From Roseovarius sp. THAF27 (GTDB lineage: Bacteria; Pseudomonadota; Alphaproteobacteria; Rhodobacterales; Rhodobacteraceae): a stretch of 64,000 nucleotides of DNA. The notes below the pieces were generated by a model. The model saw only the letters and a program-made list of their open reading frames with translations. It was not told the origin of the DNA and did not search any database. Made by a program: the position numbers and the translations under genes. The stretch's first letter is position 1, and each line of letters begins with the position of its first letter. Below, one piece after another: positions 38,642 through 47,423 of the stretch. The DNA lies in contig NZ_CP045394.1 of the NCBI RefSeq assembly GCF_009363655.1, positions 107,914 to 171,913 on the forward strand. Direction: 5' to 3'.

Positions 38642-39058
38642 GTGGTTTGGGCCATCCTTCTGGTTGTCGTTCTATTCGGGTCGAGCGGGCTGGTGCACGT
38701 CCGTGCGATGACCCTTGTGATGAACCGGGCGCGTGGGACGCCGTCCACACAGTCCGCACGTCTCCTTTTTGCTCTTTATACGCTTGCGCTTGCCCACATC
38801 ATTGAAGCCGGACTTTATGCCCTCGGCTTCAGTTTCGGTGAACTCATCGGTATCGGCGGCTTTGAACAGGAGAACATCGACACGTTTATGGACGTTTTCT
38901 ACTTTTCCCTGGTCAACTATTCGTCCCTCGGCCTCGGCGATATCTATCCCACGGACCATCTGCGTTTTCTGGCCGGTGCCGAGGCCCTGAATGGCTTTCT
39001 CCTAATTAGTTGCTCGGCCTCCACCATCTTTCTCGTGGTTACGAGAGGGAAGGACTAG
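38642..39058 (+). CDS. two-helix K+ channel-like protein
   Basis: About 138 residues from a GTG at 38642; the start is uncertain because the ribosome site is weak and the frame extends upstream into cueR. Four hydrophobic segments are visible. The pore-like region SLVNYSSLGLGDIYPTDHLR resembles the selectivity-filter segment of Ion_trans_2 channels, with LGLGD in place of TVGYGD. Ion specificity is therefore doubtful. It lies 14 bases after cueR and stops just before the IS630 element, which may have cut off a downstream partner. Confidence 0.65.
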   Translation: MVWAILLVVVLFGSSGLVHVRAMTLVMNRARGTPSTQSARLLFALYTLALAHIIEAGLYALGFSFGELIGIGGFEQENIDTFMDVFYFSLVNYSSLGLGDIYPTDHLRFLAGAEALNGFLLISCSASTIFLVVTRGKD

Positions 39059-39075
39059 AAGCCTCAGATGACTTA

Positions 39076-40129
39076 AAGCTTTTCGATCAAAGTTTGAATC
39101 GGAGGGATTCCCCTGAGGTCGGATTTGTGATTCACCCTTTGTGGGAGGATCAGGACCATGCCAGCACCGTTGCCAAAGGAACTCCGAGATCGTTTCTTGC
39201 GATTGATCGAAGAAGGGCTGTCAGGCAGGGAGGCGTCACGCCGTCTTCAGGTTTCTGCGGCAACTGGCGCACGCTGGAGGCGGCAAATACATGCCTCCGG
39301 CGCGGTCCACATTGCGCGGATGGGGCGTCCACGTGGCGGCGGAAAGTTGGCGCCCCATGTTGAGTTCTTCCGAGAGTTGGTGGCGCAAGACCCTGACATA
39401 ACCCTGTTCGAGCTGCGCGATGCGCTTGCCGATGCCGAGGGGATCACGGTTCATCATTCAGCCGTTGCCAGTTTGCTGAAGCGCCTTGGCTTCACGCACA
39501 AAAAAAGTCGCTGGTGGCCACCGAACGCCGCCGCGCCAAGGTAAGACGCCGGCGCGACGACTGGGCCGCCTATCGTTCTCCGGCCATCACCCGTATGCCA
39601 GACCACGTGGTTTTCATTGACGAAACAGCGGTGAAGACGAACCTCACCCGGCTCCGAGGCTGGGCACCCCAAGGGGAACGCCTGACCATGGACGCGCCTT
39701 TTGGAAATTGGGGAACACAAACATTGATCGCGGGGCTGACCAGCGACGCGCTGATCGCGCCATGGGTCATCAGGGGCGCAATGGACGGTCCGGCCTTCGC
39801 TGCCTACATCCGAGAAGTCCTCGTCAAGGAAATCGCACCCGGCACCGTGGTCATCCTCGACAACCTGGCCACACATCGCAACAAAGAGGCGGCACAAGCC
39901 CTGCGCGACCATGGCTGCTGGTTTCTATACCTGCCGCCATACTCGCCCGACTTGAATCCCATAGAACAAGCCTTCTTGAAACTGAAAGCCCACTTGCGAC
40001 GGATCGGAGCAAGAACCTTCACCGAACTCTTCGAGGCGATCCGAGAAATCTGCGATCTCTACGACCCAGAAGAGTGCTGGAACTACTTCAAGGCCGCCGG
40101 ATATGTCTCAAACTAATCTCGAAACGCTT
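39076..40129 (+). mobile_element. IS630-family element, about 1054 bp
   Basis: Terminal inverted repeats AAGCTTTTCGATCAAAGTTTGA (left) and AAGCGTTTCGAGATTAGTTTGA (right, inverted) match at 17 of 22 positions. The element is flanked by TA at 39074-39075 and 40130-40131, the IS630 target duplication. It separates the channel gene from the DUF305 gene. Confidence 0.85.
39158..40116 (+). CDS. IS630 transposase made by frameshifting
   Basis: The first frame (39158-39544) has HTH segments (GLSGREASRRLQVSAATGAR). The second (to 40116) has the DDE domain: FIDETAVKTN, VVILDNLATH and SPDLNPIEQAFLKLK. The frames join by a -1 shift at an A7 run in CACAAAAAAAGTCG near 39500, giving about 320 residues. 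This two-frame layout is normal for many IS630 members, so the element is probably active. Confidence 0.85.
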
Positions 40130-40216
40130 TAATGCCCGGAAAATCTGGAACCCTCCAGCGCTGGATGGTTGTTGTTGCTATGTCCGCGACGACAGTGAAA
40201 GCAGAAGGAGTACAAC

Positions 40217-41086
40217 ATGTCATATTGGAGATTTGCAGCCATGATTGCGACCTCCACGGTTGTAATGTTCGGACTTATGTATTTGAATACTTACCTCATT
40301 TCCCACGTTTTCTGGTCCGAAACCCGGGCTTACATGGCACTGCTGATGGGCGCGACGATGGCGTTCATTATGCTGGCCTTCATGCTCTCGATGTATTCAC
40401 GCAAGGCGATCAATACGGCGATTTTCGCGGGAGCTGCCATCGCTTTCGCCGGGTCGCTCTGGCTCGTGCGCAGCCAGGCGACGGTTGGCGATACCAGTTT
40501 CATGCGCGCGATGATCCCGCACCATTCGATCGCGATCATGACGTCGAGCAGGGCCAACATCTCCGATCCCCGGGTGCGCAAGCTGGCGGACGAGATTATC
40601 TATGCGCAGGACAAGGAAATCGCTGAAATGCGCTATCTCATCAACGAGATGGAGGCCTCGGGTGACGTATCCGAGCCTGAGAAACCCGTGAGCCCTCGCA
40701 TCGTGAACCTCGACGAAGCCCTTTCTACCGCGAACATAGCCGTGCTCGATCCCGGTTTCCTGACCGAGGAGGAGATCGCTCAGCTTCTGCCCAATGGCGC
40801 GGCCTGCACCTTCAACTACACCACTGGCAGTCCGGCTTCTCTGGCACTTGGCGAAGTGAATGGTGAGGCCGTCGGGCTGGTCAAGCTGAGCGGCGACCTC
40901 GTGCGGATCGACCAAGGTGCGGCCGGGGAACTAGGCACCGAGGGTCTGGCGATCCTTCTCACCGCCGCCGAGGACGGAGCGGCGCTTGACTCGGTGGGCA
41001 GCAAGCCGGTCGAGGCGACGATGACGCTGGAGCTCGACGCCGGTCTCTACGCCGGCTACCGCGGCTTCTACAGCTGCGGGGGCTGA
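40217..41086 (+). CDS. DUF305-containing membrane protein
   Basis: 289 residues: three transmembrane helices in the first about 95 residues, then a DUF305 segment (FMRAMIPHHSIAIMTSSRA, LADEIIYAQDKEIAEMRYLI) whose HH pair and Met residues suggest metal binding. A C-terminal domain of about 120 residues with two cysteines (GAACTFNY, FYSCGG) is unfamiliar. DUF305 proteins recur in copper clusters. The 87-base leader holds GGAACCCTCCAGCGCTGGATGG, possibly a degenerate CueR box, with the IS630 element inserted just upstream. Confidence 0.82.
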   Translation: MSYWRFAAMIATSTVVMFGLMYLNTYLISHVFWSETRAYMALLMGATMAFIMLAFMLSMYSRKAINTAIFAGAAIAFAGSLWLVRSQATVGDTSFMRAMIPHHSIAIMTSSRANISDPRVRKLADEIIYAQDKEIAEMRYLINEMEASGDVSEPEKPVSPRIVNLDEALSTANIAVLDPGFLTEEEIAQLLPNGAACTFNYTTGSPASLALGEVNGEAVGLVKLSGDLVRIDQGAAGELGTEGLAILLTAAEDGAALDSVGSKPVEATMTLELDAGLYAGYRGFYSCGG

Positions 41087-41087
41087 C

Positions 41088-41852
41088 ATGGACCAGCAGG
41101 CAACTCCGAGCACGGCGAAGCTCTATCGCATGGTGATGCCGGGTCATCTCTGTCCCTATGGCCTGAAGTCGAAGGATCTTCTTGAAAGGGAGGGGTATGA
41201 GGTCGAGGACCACCATCTCACCACCCGGGAGGACACCGATGCCTTCATGGAACAGCACAGCGTCGAGACCACGCCACAGACTTTCATCGACGGTGAGCGG
41301 ATCGGTGGTTACGAGGCTTTGCGAGTGCACTTCGGCAACGACAATACGGAAGGCGACGAAACCAGTTATCGGCCAGTCATTGCGATCTTCTCGGTCGCGT
41401 TTTTCTTAGCGCTCGGCCTCAGCTGGGCAAGCTTCGGTAGCATCTTCACGCTGCGCGCGGCGGAATGGTTCATCGCCATTTCCATGTGCTTTCTCGCCGT
41501 GCAGAAGCTGCAGGATGTCGAGAGCTTCTCTACAATGTTCCTGAATTACGATCTACTGGCTCGCCGTTGGGTCCGATACGGCTACCTCTATCCATTTGGG
41601 GAAGCTTTCGCTGGTATCCTTATGGTTACTGGCGCTCTCACTTGGCTGTCGGCGCCGGTTGCGCTGTTCATTGGAACGGTGGGAGCTATAAGCGTTTTTA
41701 AGGCGGTCTATGTCGATAAACGCGAGCTTAAATGTGCCTGTGTGGGCGGTGACAGCAATGTGCCACTGGGTTTCATCTCTCTGACTGAAAACCTGATGAT
41801 GATGCTCATGGGCATCTGGATGCCAATTAAAGTGTTCGCGCTCGGATGGTAG
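41088..41852 (+). CDS. glutaredoxin-MauE/DoxX-like fusion protein
   Basis: 254 residues. Residues 1-90 form a glutaredoxin domain with active site CPYG (GHLCPYGLKSKDLL) and cis-Pro motif TTPQTFIDGERIGGYE. Residues 95-254 form a four-helix MauE-like membrane domain with a CACVGGDSNVPLG loop. Such fusions probably move thiol electrons to or through the membrane. It begins one base after DUF305. A second, truncated copy of the membrane domain is at 46299-46579. Confidence 0.85.
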   Translation: MDQQATPSTAKLYRMVMPGHLCPYGLKSKDLLEREGYEVEDHHLTTREDTDAFMEQHSVETTPQTFIDGERIGGYEALRVHFGNDNTEGDETSYRPVIAIFSVAFFLALGLSWASFGSIFTLRAAEWFIAISMCFLAVQKLQDVESFSTMFLNYDLLARRWVRYGYLYPFGEAFAGILMVTGALTWLSAPVALFIGTVGAISVFKAVYVDKRELKCACVGGDSNVPLGFISLTENLMMMLMGIWMPIKVFALGW

Positions 41853-41855
41853 TAG

Positions 41856-41885
41856 TGTTCGGGTGGCAACCGCGCCACCCGAACA
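41856..41885. terminator. bidirectional terminator
   Basis: A perfect 12-bp stem, TGTTCGGGTGGC with GCCACCCGAACA, around a 6-base loop. It lies between the convergent glutaredoxin-MauE and cupredoxin-CusF genes, 3 and 9 bases from their stops. Confidence 0.75.
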
Positions 41886-41894
41886 TCTAAGTGA

Positions 41895-42620
41895 TTATTT
41901 CATCTGCGTGACAGTAAGCTTTCCCTCAACCCGGTCGGCAACGAACTCGATTTCCTGACCCTCCGCCATCTTGGCCATCATTGCTTCGTCAGCGCGGAAC
42001 ACCATGGTCATCGCGGGCATATCAAGGTTGACGAGAGGGCCGTGAATGATTGTGACTTTGCCGGCCTCCGCGTCGATTTTCTTGATGGTCCCGCTCGTGT
42101 ACTCCACGTCAGCCTGAGCTATCTGGTCACCGACCGCGACCTCACGGTGCATGCCGGCTTCGTAGTGGCCCGGGATCAGGCATGCTGCTTCGAACGTACC
42201 GGAATTCGCGAAAGTCCAGACAACCTCACCCGACGCGCCCGCATCGAGACGGATACGGTTCGGATCGTCGTGTTCCATGTCCATCTTGGCCATTTCGATC
42301 TTGTGCTCGGCATTGCGCTCGACCGTGTCGAGTACGAACTCATGCTCCAACTCACCCTTGTTGGTGATGTTGAAGCGAATGGTTTCGCCCTCCTTGATAT
42401 CCATCGGCTCGCTCTCGATCAGCATCTGGCCCTCATCGTTTTCGAGCAAAGTGACGTCGATTGTGCGATCCACCTTGGCGGGGTCACCCGGCATGCCGAC
42501 CATCATTTCTGTCTGTTCGGTAGGCTGGTTTTCATCATGTCCACCGCCGTGCGTGCCTGTAGCATAGGCCTGTGTGGAAAGCGCGATCGCGAGGCTTGTT
42601 GTCAGAAGAAGGTTTTTCAT
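41895..42620 (-). CDS. periplasmic cupredoxin-CusF fusion, copy 2
   Basis: 241 residues with the same domains as copy 1: signal peptide, GTHGGGHDEN linker, cupredoxin domain with HEFVLD and CLIPGHYEAGM ligands, and C-terminal CusF-like domain (NLDMPAMTMVFRAD). It is the last gene of an intact minus-strand operon (small secreted protein - lipoprotein - TolC-like - multicopper oxidase - this gene), which probably represents the ancestral arrangement of the truncated copy at 7.5-8.8 kb. Confidence 0.9.
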   Translation of the reverse strand: MKNLLLTTSLAIALSTQAYATGTHGGGHDENQPTEQTEMMVGMPGDPAKVDRTIDVTLLENDEGQMLIESEPMDIKEGETIRFNITNKGELEHEFVLDTVERNAEHKIEMAKMDMEHDDPNRIRLDAGASGEVVWTFANSGTFEAACLIPGHYEAGMHREVAVGDQIAQADVEYTSGTIKKIDAEAGKVTIIHGPLVNLDMPAMTMVFRADEAMMAKMAEGQEIEFVADRVEGKLTVTQMK

Positions 42621-43146
42621 TTCATTTTCCTGTAGGTTGGTTTGGTTAGAGATGACGACGGGCTGCTCAGCCCTTCGAGGCTGGTTTCTGTGTGAGAATG
42701 GTCCTGGGGCTGTTGTTGGAGGCGAATTCAGGCAACTCGCCGGTCCATTCGTAGGCCATCTCGCCCGGGGGGTTCTCGTACCAGCCGGGATCGGAGTAAT
42801 CGTCCGCGTCGATGCCGTCCCGCACCTTTACGACCGAAAACATGCCGCCCATCTCGATGGGGCCGTAAGGGCCCCAACCCGTCATCATCGGGATGGTATT
42901 GTCGGGCAGCGGCATTTCCATTTTCGCCATCTCGCCCATCCCGTTCGTGCCCATAGGCATGTATTCCGGCTGGAACTGACGGATCTTCTGCGTCAGCGGC
43001 TTCTTGTTGACCCCGATGAACGTCGGCACGTCATGGCCCATGGCGTTCATCGTGTGGTGTGACTTGTGACAGTGGATCGCCCAGTCACCCAGATGGTCCG
43101 CGACGAACTCATAGGCGCGCATCGCGCCCACGGGGATGTCGATGCT
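41899..43146. repeat. 1.25-kb direct duplication, copy 2
   Basis: Partner of 7537-8784. It covers all of the cupredoxin-CusF gene, the 46-base spacer and the last about 480 bases of the multicopper oxidase gene, which is complete here. Confidence 0.85.
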
Positions 43147-44025
43147 CACCTCTGGCCATTGCGCTTCAGGCGACACCCAGCCGCCATCCGTGCAGGTGAC
43201 CTTAAAGTCATAGCCGTGCATGTGGATGGGATGGTTTGTCATCGTCAGGTTGCCGACGCGCACACGCACCCGGTCTCCCTTGTTGACTACCAGAGGATCG
43301 ATGTCGGGGAAGATCCGGCTGTTCCAGGTCCACAAGTTGAAGTCGGTCATGGTCATGATGCGCGGCACGTAGGTGCCGGGATCAATGTCAAAGGCGTTGA
43401 GCATGATCAGGAAGTCACGATCCACCGGCATGAACGTTGGGTCCTTGGGATGGACCACGAACATGCCCATCATCCCCATCGCCATCTGCACCATTTCATC
43501 GCCATGCGGGTGATACATGAAGGTGCCGGATTTGATCAGGTCAAACTCGTAGACGTAGGTCTTGCCCGCCGGGATGCCGGGATGGCTCAGTCCGCTGACC
43601 CCGTCCATGCCGGAAGGCAGGATCATCCCGTGCCAATGAATCGTCGTCGCCTCGGGGAGCTTGTTGGTGACGTAGATGCGGACCCGGTCACCTTCGACCG
43701 CTTCGATCGTTGGACCCGTGGACTGGCCGTTATAGCCCCACAAATGCGCGATCATTCCATCAGCGAGTTCGCGCTCGACCGGTTCGGCGACGAGGTGGAA
43801 TTCCTTCACCCCGTTGTTCATCCGGTGCGGCAGGGTCCACCCGTTCAGCGTGACCACAGGCGTGTAGTCCGGCCCAGAATTGGGACGCGCCGTGATCGCC
43901 GTTGCCGCACTGTCCATCTGCGCAGCCTCTGGCAACCCCATGTTCAGGGTTTGACCCCAGGCTTTTGAAGAGACCAGCGTTGCACCTGCGGCGCCGGCTC
44001 CGAGTAATTGACGTCTATTCAGCAT
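42667..44025 (-). CDS. multicopper oxidase
   Basis: 452 residues with a signal region (RRQLLGAGAAGATLVSSKAW). Copper motifs are in order: TIHWHGMILPSGMDG, FMYHPHGDEM, NHPIHMHGYDF and AIHCHKSHHTMNAMGH. It therefore has all four histidine clusters of a functional blue oxidase. Met-rich patches (MVQMAMGMMGMF and MPMGTNGMGEMAKMEMP) near the end could help capture Cu(I). The C-terminal third is duplicated at 8305-8784. It lies between the TolC-like gene and cupredoxin-CusF. Confidence 0.92.
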   Translation of the reverse strand: MLNRRQLLGAGAAGATLVSSKAWGQTLNMGLPEAAQMDSAATAITARPNSGPDYTPVVTLNGWTLPHRMNNGVKEFHLVAEPVERELADGMIAHLWGYNGQSTGPTIEAVEGDRVRIYVTNKLPEATTIHWHGMILPSGMDGVSGLSHPGIPAGKTYVYEFDLIKSGTFMYHPHGDEMVQMAMGMMGMFVVHPKDPTFMPVDRDFLIMLNAFDIDPGTYVPRIMTMTDFNLWTWNSRIFPDIDPLVVNKGDRVRVRVGNLTMTNHPIHMHGYDFKVTCTDGGWVSPEAQWPEVSIDIPVGAMRAYEFVADHLGDWAIHCHKSHHTMNAMGHDVPTFIGVNKKPLTQKIRQFQPEYMPMGTNGMGEMAKMEMPLPDNTIPMMTGWGPYGPIEMGGMFSVVKVRDGIDADDYSDPGWYENPPGEMAYEWTGELPEFASNNSPRTILTQKPASKG

Positions 44026-44037
44026 GTCATATTCCTT

Positions 44038-45498
44038 TCAGTGTCCTGCGCCGCCACCGGCGGCAAGTGATACGCCCTCTCCATCGCCCATTCCGCCTGC
44101 GCCACCGCCGTATATGGCGGCAGTCAAGTTCGCCTGGGCCAAGTAGAAGTCACGCTTGGCATTGGCCGCCTCGAGCGAGGAACCAAGTTTTTCGCGCACA
44201 TCCGTGAGCAATTCGAAGGTGTTGGTAATCATGCCGTTGTAGGACAGCAGGCCTTCTTCCTCGATGGTCTTGCGCAGCGGCACAAGAACGTCGCGGTAGT
44301 GACGCGCAATCTTGTAAGATGCGTGATAAGCGGTCTCAGCAGAACGTGCTTCGGACCGCACATTGACCGCGCGCTCAGCCAGAACATTTGCTGCCTGAAG
44401 ATACATCAGCTCCGCTTTGCGCATCCGCGCCTTGCCGGTGTCATAAATCGGGATGGCGAACTCCAGCTCAATCTGCGGGGTAGTTTCAGTTTCAAGGTTA
44501 CCGTCCTCTCTTTCCCGCTCTGCTTCGAAACCAGCGATGAGCTCGAGATCGGTCACAAGCCGCGTTTGATCGGTCAGCCCGAATGCAGCCGCCTGCGCTT
44601 CAAGCCCGAGTTTAGCGACCCGCAGGTCGAACCGGTTTCGAAGGGCTTTAGCTTCCAGGTTAGTGATTGGCCCAACCGACCTCGGGAGCGCTGGCAAAGC
44701 ATCGGGCACGTAGTAATTCACTTCGGTGCCCCACAGCCCCATTAACCGCGTCAGATCTTCTTTGGCTTGGGTTGCATTCAGTCGGGCCTGTGCCAGCTGT
44801 CCAGCCAGCTCGGCATTGAACGCTTGTTCCCGCGCCTGACCGGCCTTGTTCAGCGCGCCGGTCTCGCCCAGCCGGGCCGCAAGTTCTGACCCGGCGTCGG
44901 AAGTGGCCTTGGCACGCTTGAGATACGTTACAGTTTCAAACGCAGCCACGGCGTTGATCCACGCCATTCGCGTCTGGTTGGCAAGCGCAAGCGTGTCATT
45001 CACCGCATTCATCTGTGCGGCCCGAAAATTCGCATCTGCCAGCAGAACACGTTGCTTCCGCGTTTGCGCGTCAAGGATGTTCGCTCGAAACAACCCTTCT
45101 ATCGCCCGGTAAGCGCCCAATTCCGCAGCTCCGATGCCAAGCACTCCGATTGCAACGATCGGATTCTCCGGCGTTGATTCCTGCCAAGCCTCTGCAGCCG
45201 AAAGTCCGACATTGGCATAGGAGGCTTGCAGCCCCTTGTTGTTCAAGAGCGCGACCTGCACCGCCGTGTCTGCCGAGATCGTTCGTTGATGGACCATTGC
45301 GTGAACTTGTTTTTTCAATTCCGCGTTCTCGGCTTGGGTCTGCGCAAAAGCTGTTCTTTTGCCGATGGCCGCCGCGGTCTGGGTTGACACAATCGAAAAC
45401 CCGGCTTTCTGGTCCGTGTAGGCATCTGGAACCGCCGTCGCGCATGCTGCCAGTGTCATTGGCAGACCAAGCGCAAGTAAAGGTCTCGTCAAAATCAT
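44038..45498 (-). CDS. TolC-family outer-membrane factor
   Basis: 486 residues from the ATG at 45498, chosen because it opens a lipoprotein-type signal (LALGLPMTLAACATA) and has CGGAGG upstream; longer frames run into the preceding lipoprotein gene. The body is mostly helical and Ala/Leu/Glu-rich, with the two TolC repeats recognisable (LLNNKGLQASYANVGLSAAE; VNVRSEARSAETAYHASYKI). No inner-membrane RND pump or adaptor gene is nearby, which is odd for an efflux channel. It may instead act with the oxidase as a copper-storage or export partner. Confidence 0.88.
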   Translation of the reverse strand: MILTRPLLALGLPMTLAACATAVPDAYTDQKAGFSIVSTQTAAAIGKRTAFAQTQAENAELKKQVHAMVHQRTISADTAVQVALLNNKGLQASYANVGLSAAEAWQESTPENPIVAIGVLGIGAAELGAYRAIEGLFRANILDAQTRKQRVLLADANFRAAQMNAVNDTLALANQTRMAWINAVAAFETVTYLKRAKATSDAGSELAARLGETGALNKAGQAREQAFNAELAGQLAQARLNATQAKEDLTRLMGLWGTEVNYYVPDALPALPRSVGPITNLEAKALRNRFDLRVAKLGLEAQAAAFGLTDQTRLVTDLELIAGFEAEREREDGNLETETTPQIELEFAIPIYDTGKARMRKAELMYLQAANVLAERAVNVRSEARSAETAYHASYKIARHYRDVLVPLRKTIEEEGLLSYNGMITNTFELLTDVREKLGSSLEAANAKRDFYLAQANLTAAIYGGGAGGMGDGEGVSLAAGGGAGH

Positions 45499-45719
45499 CA
45501 GTTTGCCTCCGATTGCTCTTCGTTGACCTCGCGCCAGTCGCGCGGGCCAGTTGGGCCACGATACGTGTACCCGGCCAGGGGGTTTTTGTAGGACAAGGGG
45601 GATGAAACCGTACCATTGAACGTAGCCTCTTGGCTGGCAACGCTCGGAAGCGGCGTGGGCTCTGACGTGCACGCCCCAAGCACGAGCGCAGATGCGCCCA
45701 GAAGTATAGCAATTTTCAT
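45498..45719 (-). CDS. small lipoprotein
   Basis: 73 residues with a lipobox LGAC (Cys17) after a short signal. The remaining 56 residues include YKNPLAGYTYRGPTGPRDWR, rich in Gly, Pro and aromatic residues, and no further cysteines. Its stop overlaps the TolC-like start (ATGA). The pairing suggests an accessory lipoprotein of the outer-membrane factor. No family name is recognised. Confidence 0.75.
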   Translation of the reverse strand: MKIAILLGASALVLGACTSEPTPLPSVASQEATFNGTVSSPLSYKNPLAGYTYRGPTGPRDWREVNEEQSEAN

Positions 45720-45802
45720 TAGTTTAGACCTGACTTATTGAGAAACTCGAGAACGCTTTGCAGGCGCACTCAGAAGATCCGCATACCGGATCGGCGGCTA
45801 AG

Positions 45803-46201
45803 TCAGACTCGTGGTGGGCGTTGTGGGCTGTCCGGTTCGAACGATACGATCAGGCGGTCGACAGCCACGTGACGCGCGCTTGGCTCGTCGCGCGACCGGA
45901 TCACGTTTCTTTCATCGAGAACAACCGAAAAGCAGAAGCCGTTGCAGCATTGAATGCCGTCATGTTCGCCATCCGCGTTTGCAACGCGTTCGCTTTCCCC
46001 GCAATGAGTTGCAGCGGAATGGCCGTGACCACTATCGTTTAATTCAGACATCGTTTCGGCGCTATGATCTGTGCCAACCGGCTCGCCATGTCCGCCCATC
46101 TGAGCATGTAGAGCAGACGACGGAACTGTAGCCAAAGCAAGCACACAGATGATACCAAGCATCATCTGACGCAATCTTGAAATGGTGAGTGCGATCCTCA
46201 T
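45803..46201 (-). CDS. small secreted Cys/His protein heading the oxidase operon
   Basis: 132 residues: signal peptide (MMLGIICVLALATVPSSALH), then a His-rich stretch (GGHGEPVGTDHSAET, SGHGHSAATHCGE) and a CCNGFC cluster. The tail ends SPQRPPRV. The histidines and cysteines could bind copper. The same general design and proline-rich C-terminus occur in the proteins at 9157-9492 and 52887-53240. It starts the minus-strand operon, with a TTGACA -35-like element (46237-46232) upstream. Confidence 0.7.
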   Translation of the reverse strand: MRIALTISRLRQMMLGIICVLALATVPSSALHAQMGGHGEPVGTDHSAETMSELNDSGHGHSAATHCGESERVANADGEHDGIQCCNGFCFSVVLDERNVIRSRDEPSARHVAVDRLIVSFEPDSPQRPPRV

Positions 46202-46298
46202 AGTAAGTTAAATGTATCATGGAAAGCATTCTGTCAACGTTTCCATCCTTTGAAAACTGTGGCCTGAGCCCCGACTCCCCTCCAACCATTTGGAGAAT

Positions 46299-46579
46299 CC
46301 GCAGGTTACGGCAAGATCTATCGCTTCGGAGAGGCCTTCGCGGGTATCCTCATGGTCGCCGGAGCGCTCACCTGGCTTTCGGCACCCCTGGCCTTGTTCA
46401 TCGGCACCGTAGGTGCGGTATCGGTCTTCAAGGCGGTCTACATCGACAAGCGCGAGTTGAAATGCGCCTGCGTCGGCGGTGACAGCAACGTGCCGCTGGG
46501 GTTCGTCTCGCTCACCGAAAACGTCATGATGGTGGTGATGGGGATCTGGATGCCGATCCGGGTCTACCTGATCGGCTGA
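46299..46579 (+). pseudogene. MauE-like membrane domain, 5'-truncated copy
   Basis: About 93 codons match the C-terminus of the glutaredoxin-MauE protein at 41088-41852 (FGEAFAGILMV, SVFKAVYIDKRELKCACVGG, LGFVSLTENVMM). The match begins abruptly near 46299 and the glutaredoxin domain is missing. An internal ATG at 46352 could give a 75-residue product, but there is no clear ribosome site. The nucleotide sequence is well diverged from the intact copy, so it is not a recent duplication. Confidence 0.75.
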
Positions 46580-46682
46580 CGGCCCCGCGACCTCTACAGG
46601 GGCGCGGCGTGTACGACCTATTTGAGTGGTGGAGATGATCCCCACTTACCAACCATCACGCCAAGAGCTGGTTCGAGGTTCG

Positions 46683-47423
46683 TCAGCCGATTGTCGCGAG
46701 AAAAGGAAACGTCCCCAGCAGCCAATAGGCAAACCGTGACAATTGCCCGGTCATGATGGCAACTCCCATGATGATCATGGCAATACCCGCGCCCTTGTAG
46801 AGCCAGCGGCCGGCCTTGCCGATCTGCCTAACCCGCGCGGCGATGGCGTCGGTGAAGAGCGCCGCCAGCAGGAAGGGCACCCCTAGACCAGCGGAATAGA
46901 TCGACAGCAGCCAGATGCCGTCCGACATGCCGCCGGAGGTCGAACTGAGTGTCAGGATCGCGCCGAGGATCGGTCCGATGCAAGGTGTCCAGCCAAAGGC
47001 GAAGGCCAGTCCCAGCACGTAGGCCCCGAGCGGGCGACCGCCGGGAATGTCGAGATTGAAACGGGTATCGCGCGAGAACGCATTGAGACGAAAGACACCC
47101 AGCATGACCAGTCCGAACAGAATGATGATCGCGCCGCCGAGATAGTTCAGTTCGGTGCGCCATGTCAGCAGCAGGGATCCAAGCGCACTGGCCCCAGCCC
47201 CGAGTGCGACGAAGACTGTCGAAAAGCCCAAGACAAAGCAGGCGCTCAACCCGAGCGCCCCGGCGCGCGCCCGCAGGCCGACCGAACGCGTCGTGCGCAA
47301 ATCCGGCTGGCCCGCAATATAGGAGACATAGCCCGGCACCAGCGGCAGGACGCAGGGCGACAGGAACGAAATGGCCCCCGCCAGAAAGGCCGCGAAAATG
47401 CCGATGCCGGAGATATCCGTCAT
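46683..47423 (-). CDS. ccdA: cytochrome c biogenesis/thiol transport protein CcdA
   Basis: 246 residues with six hydrophobic helices. It has the two conserved cysteine motifs FLSPCVLPLVPGY and FGWTPCIGPILGA. CcdA passes electrons from cytosolic thioredoxin across the inner membrane to periplasmic thioredoxin-like proteins. Here it would feed the TlpA- and DsbE-like proteins of the same operon. Its ATG overlaps the previous stop by 4 bases. Confidence 0.93.
   Translation of the reverse strand: MTDISGIGIFAAFLAGAISFLSPCVLPLVPGYVSYIAGQPDLRTTRSVGLRARAGALGLSACFVLGFSTVFVALGAGASALGSLLLTWRTELNYLGGAIIILFGLVMLGVFRLNAFSRDTRFNLDIPGGRPLGAYVLGLAFAFGWTPCIGPILGAILTLSSTSGGMSDGIWLLSIYSAGLGVPFLLAALFTDAIAARVRQIGKAGRWLYKGAGIAMIIMGVAIMTGQLSRFAYWLLGTFPFLATIG

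Noticed and set aside
45071..45712. 213-residue minus-strand frame
   Set aside because: An alternative frame over the small lipoprotein and TolC-like gene; the two overlapped genes have signals, lipoboxes and domain motifs.
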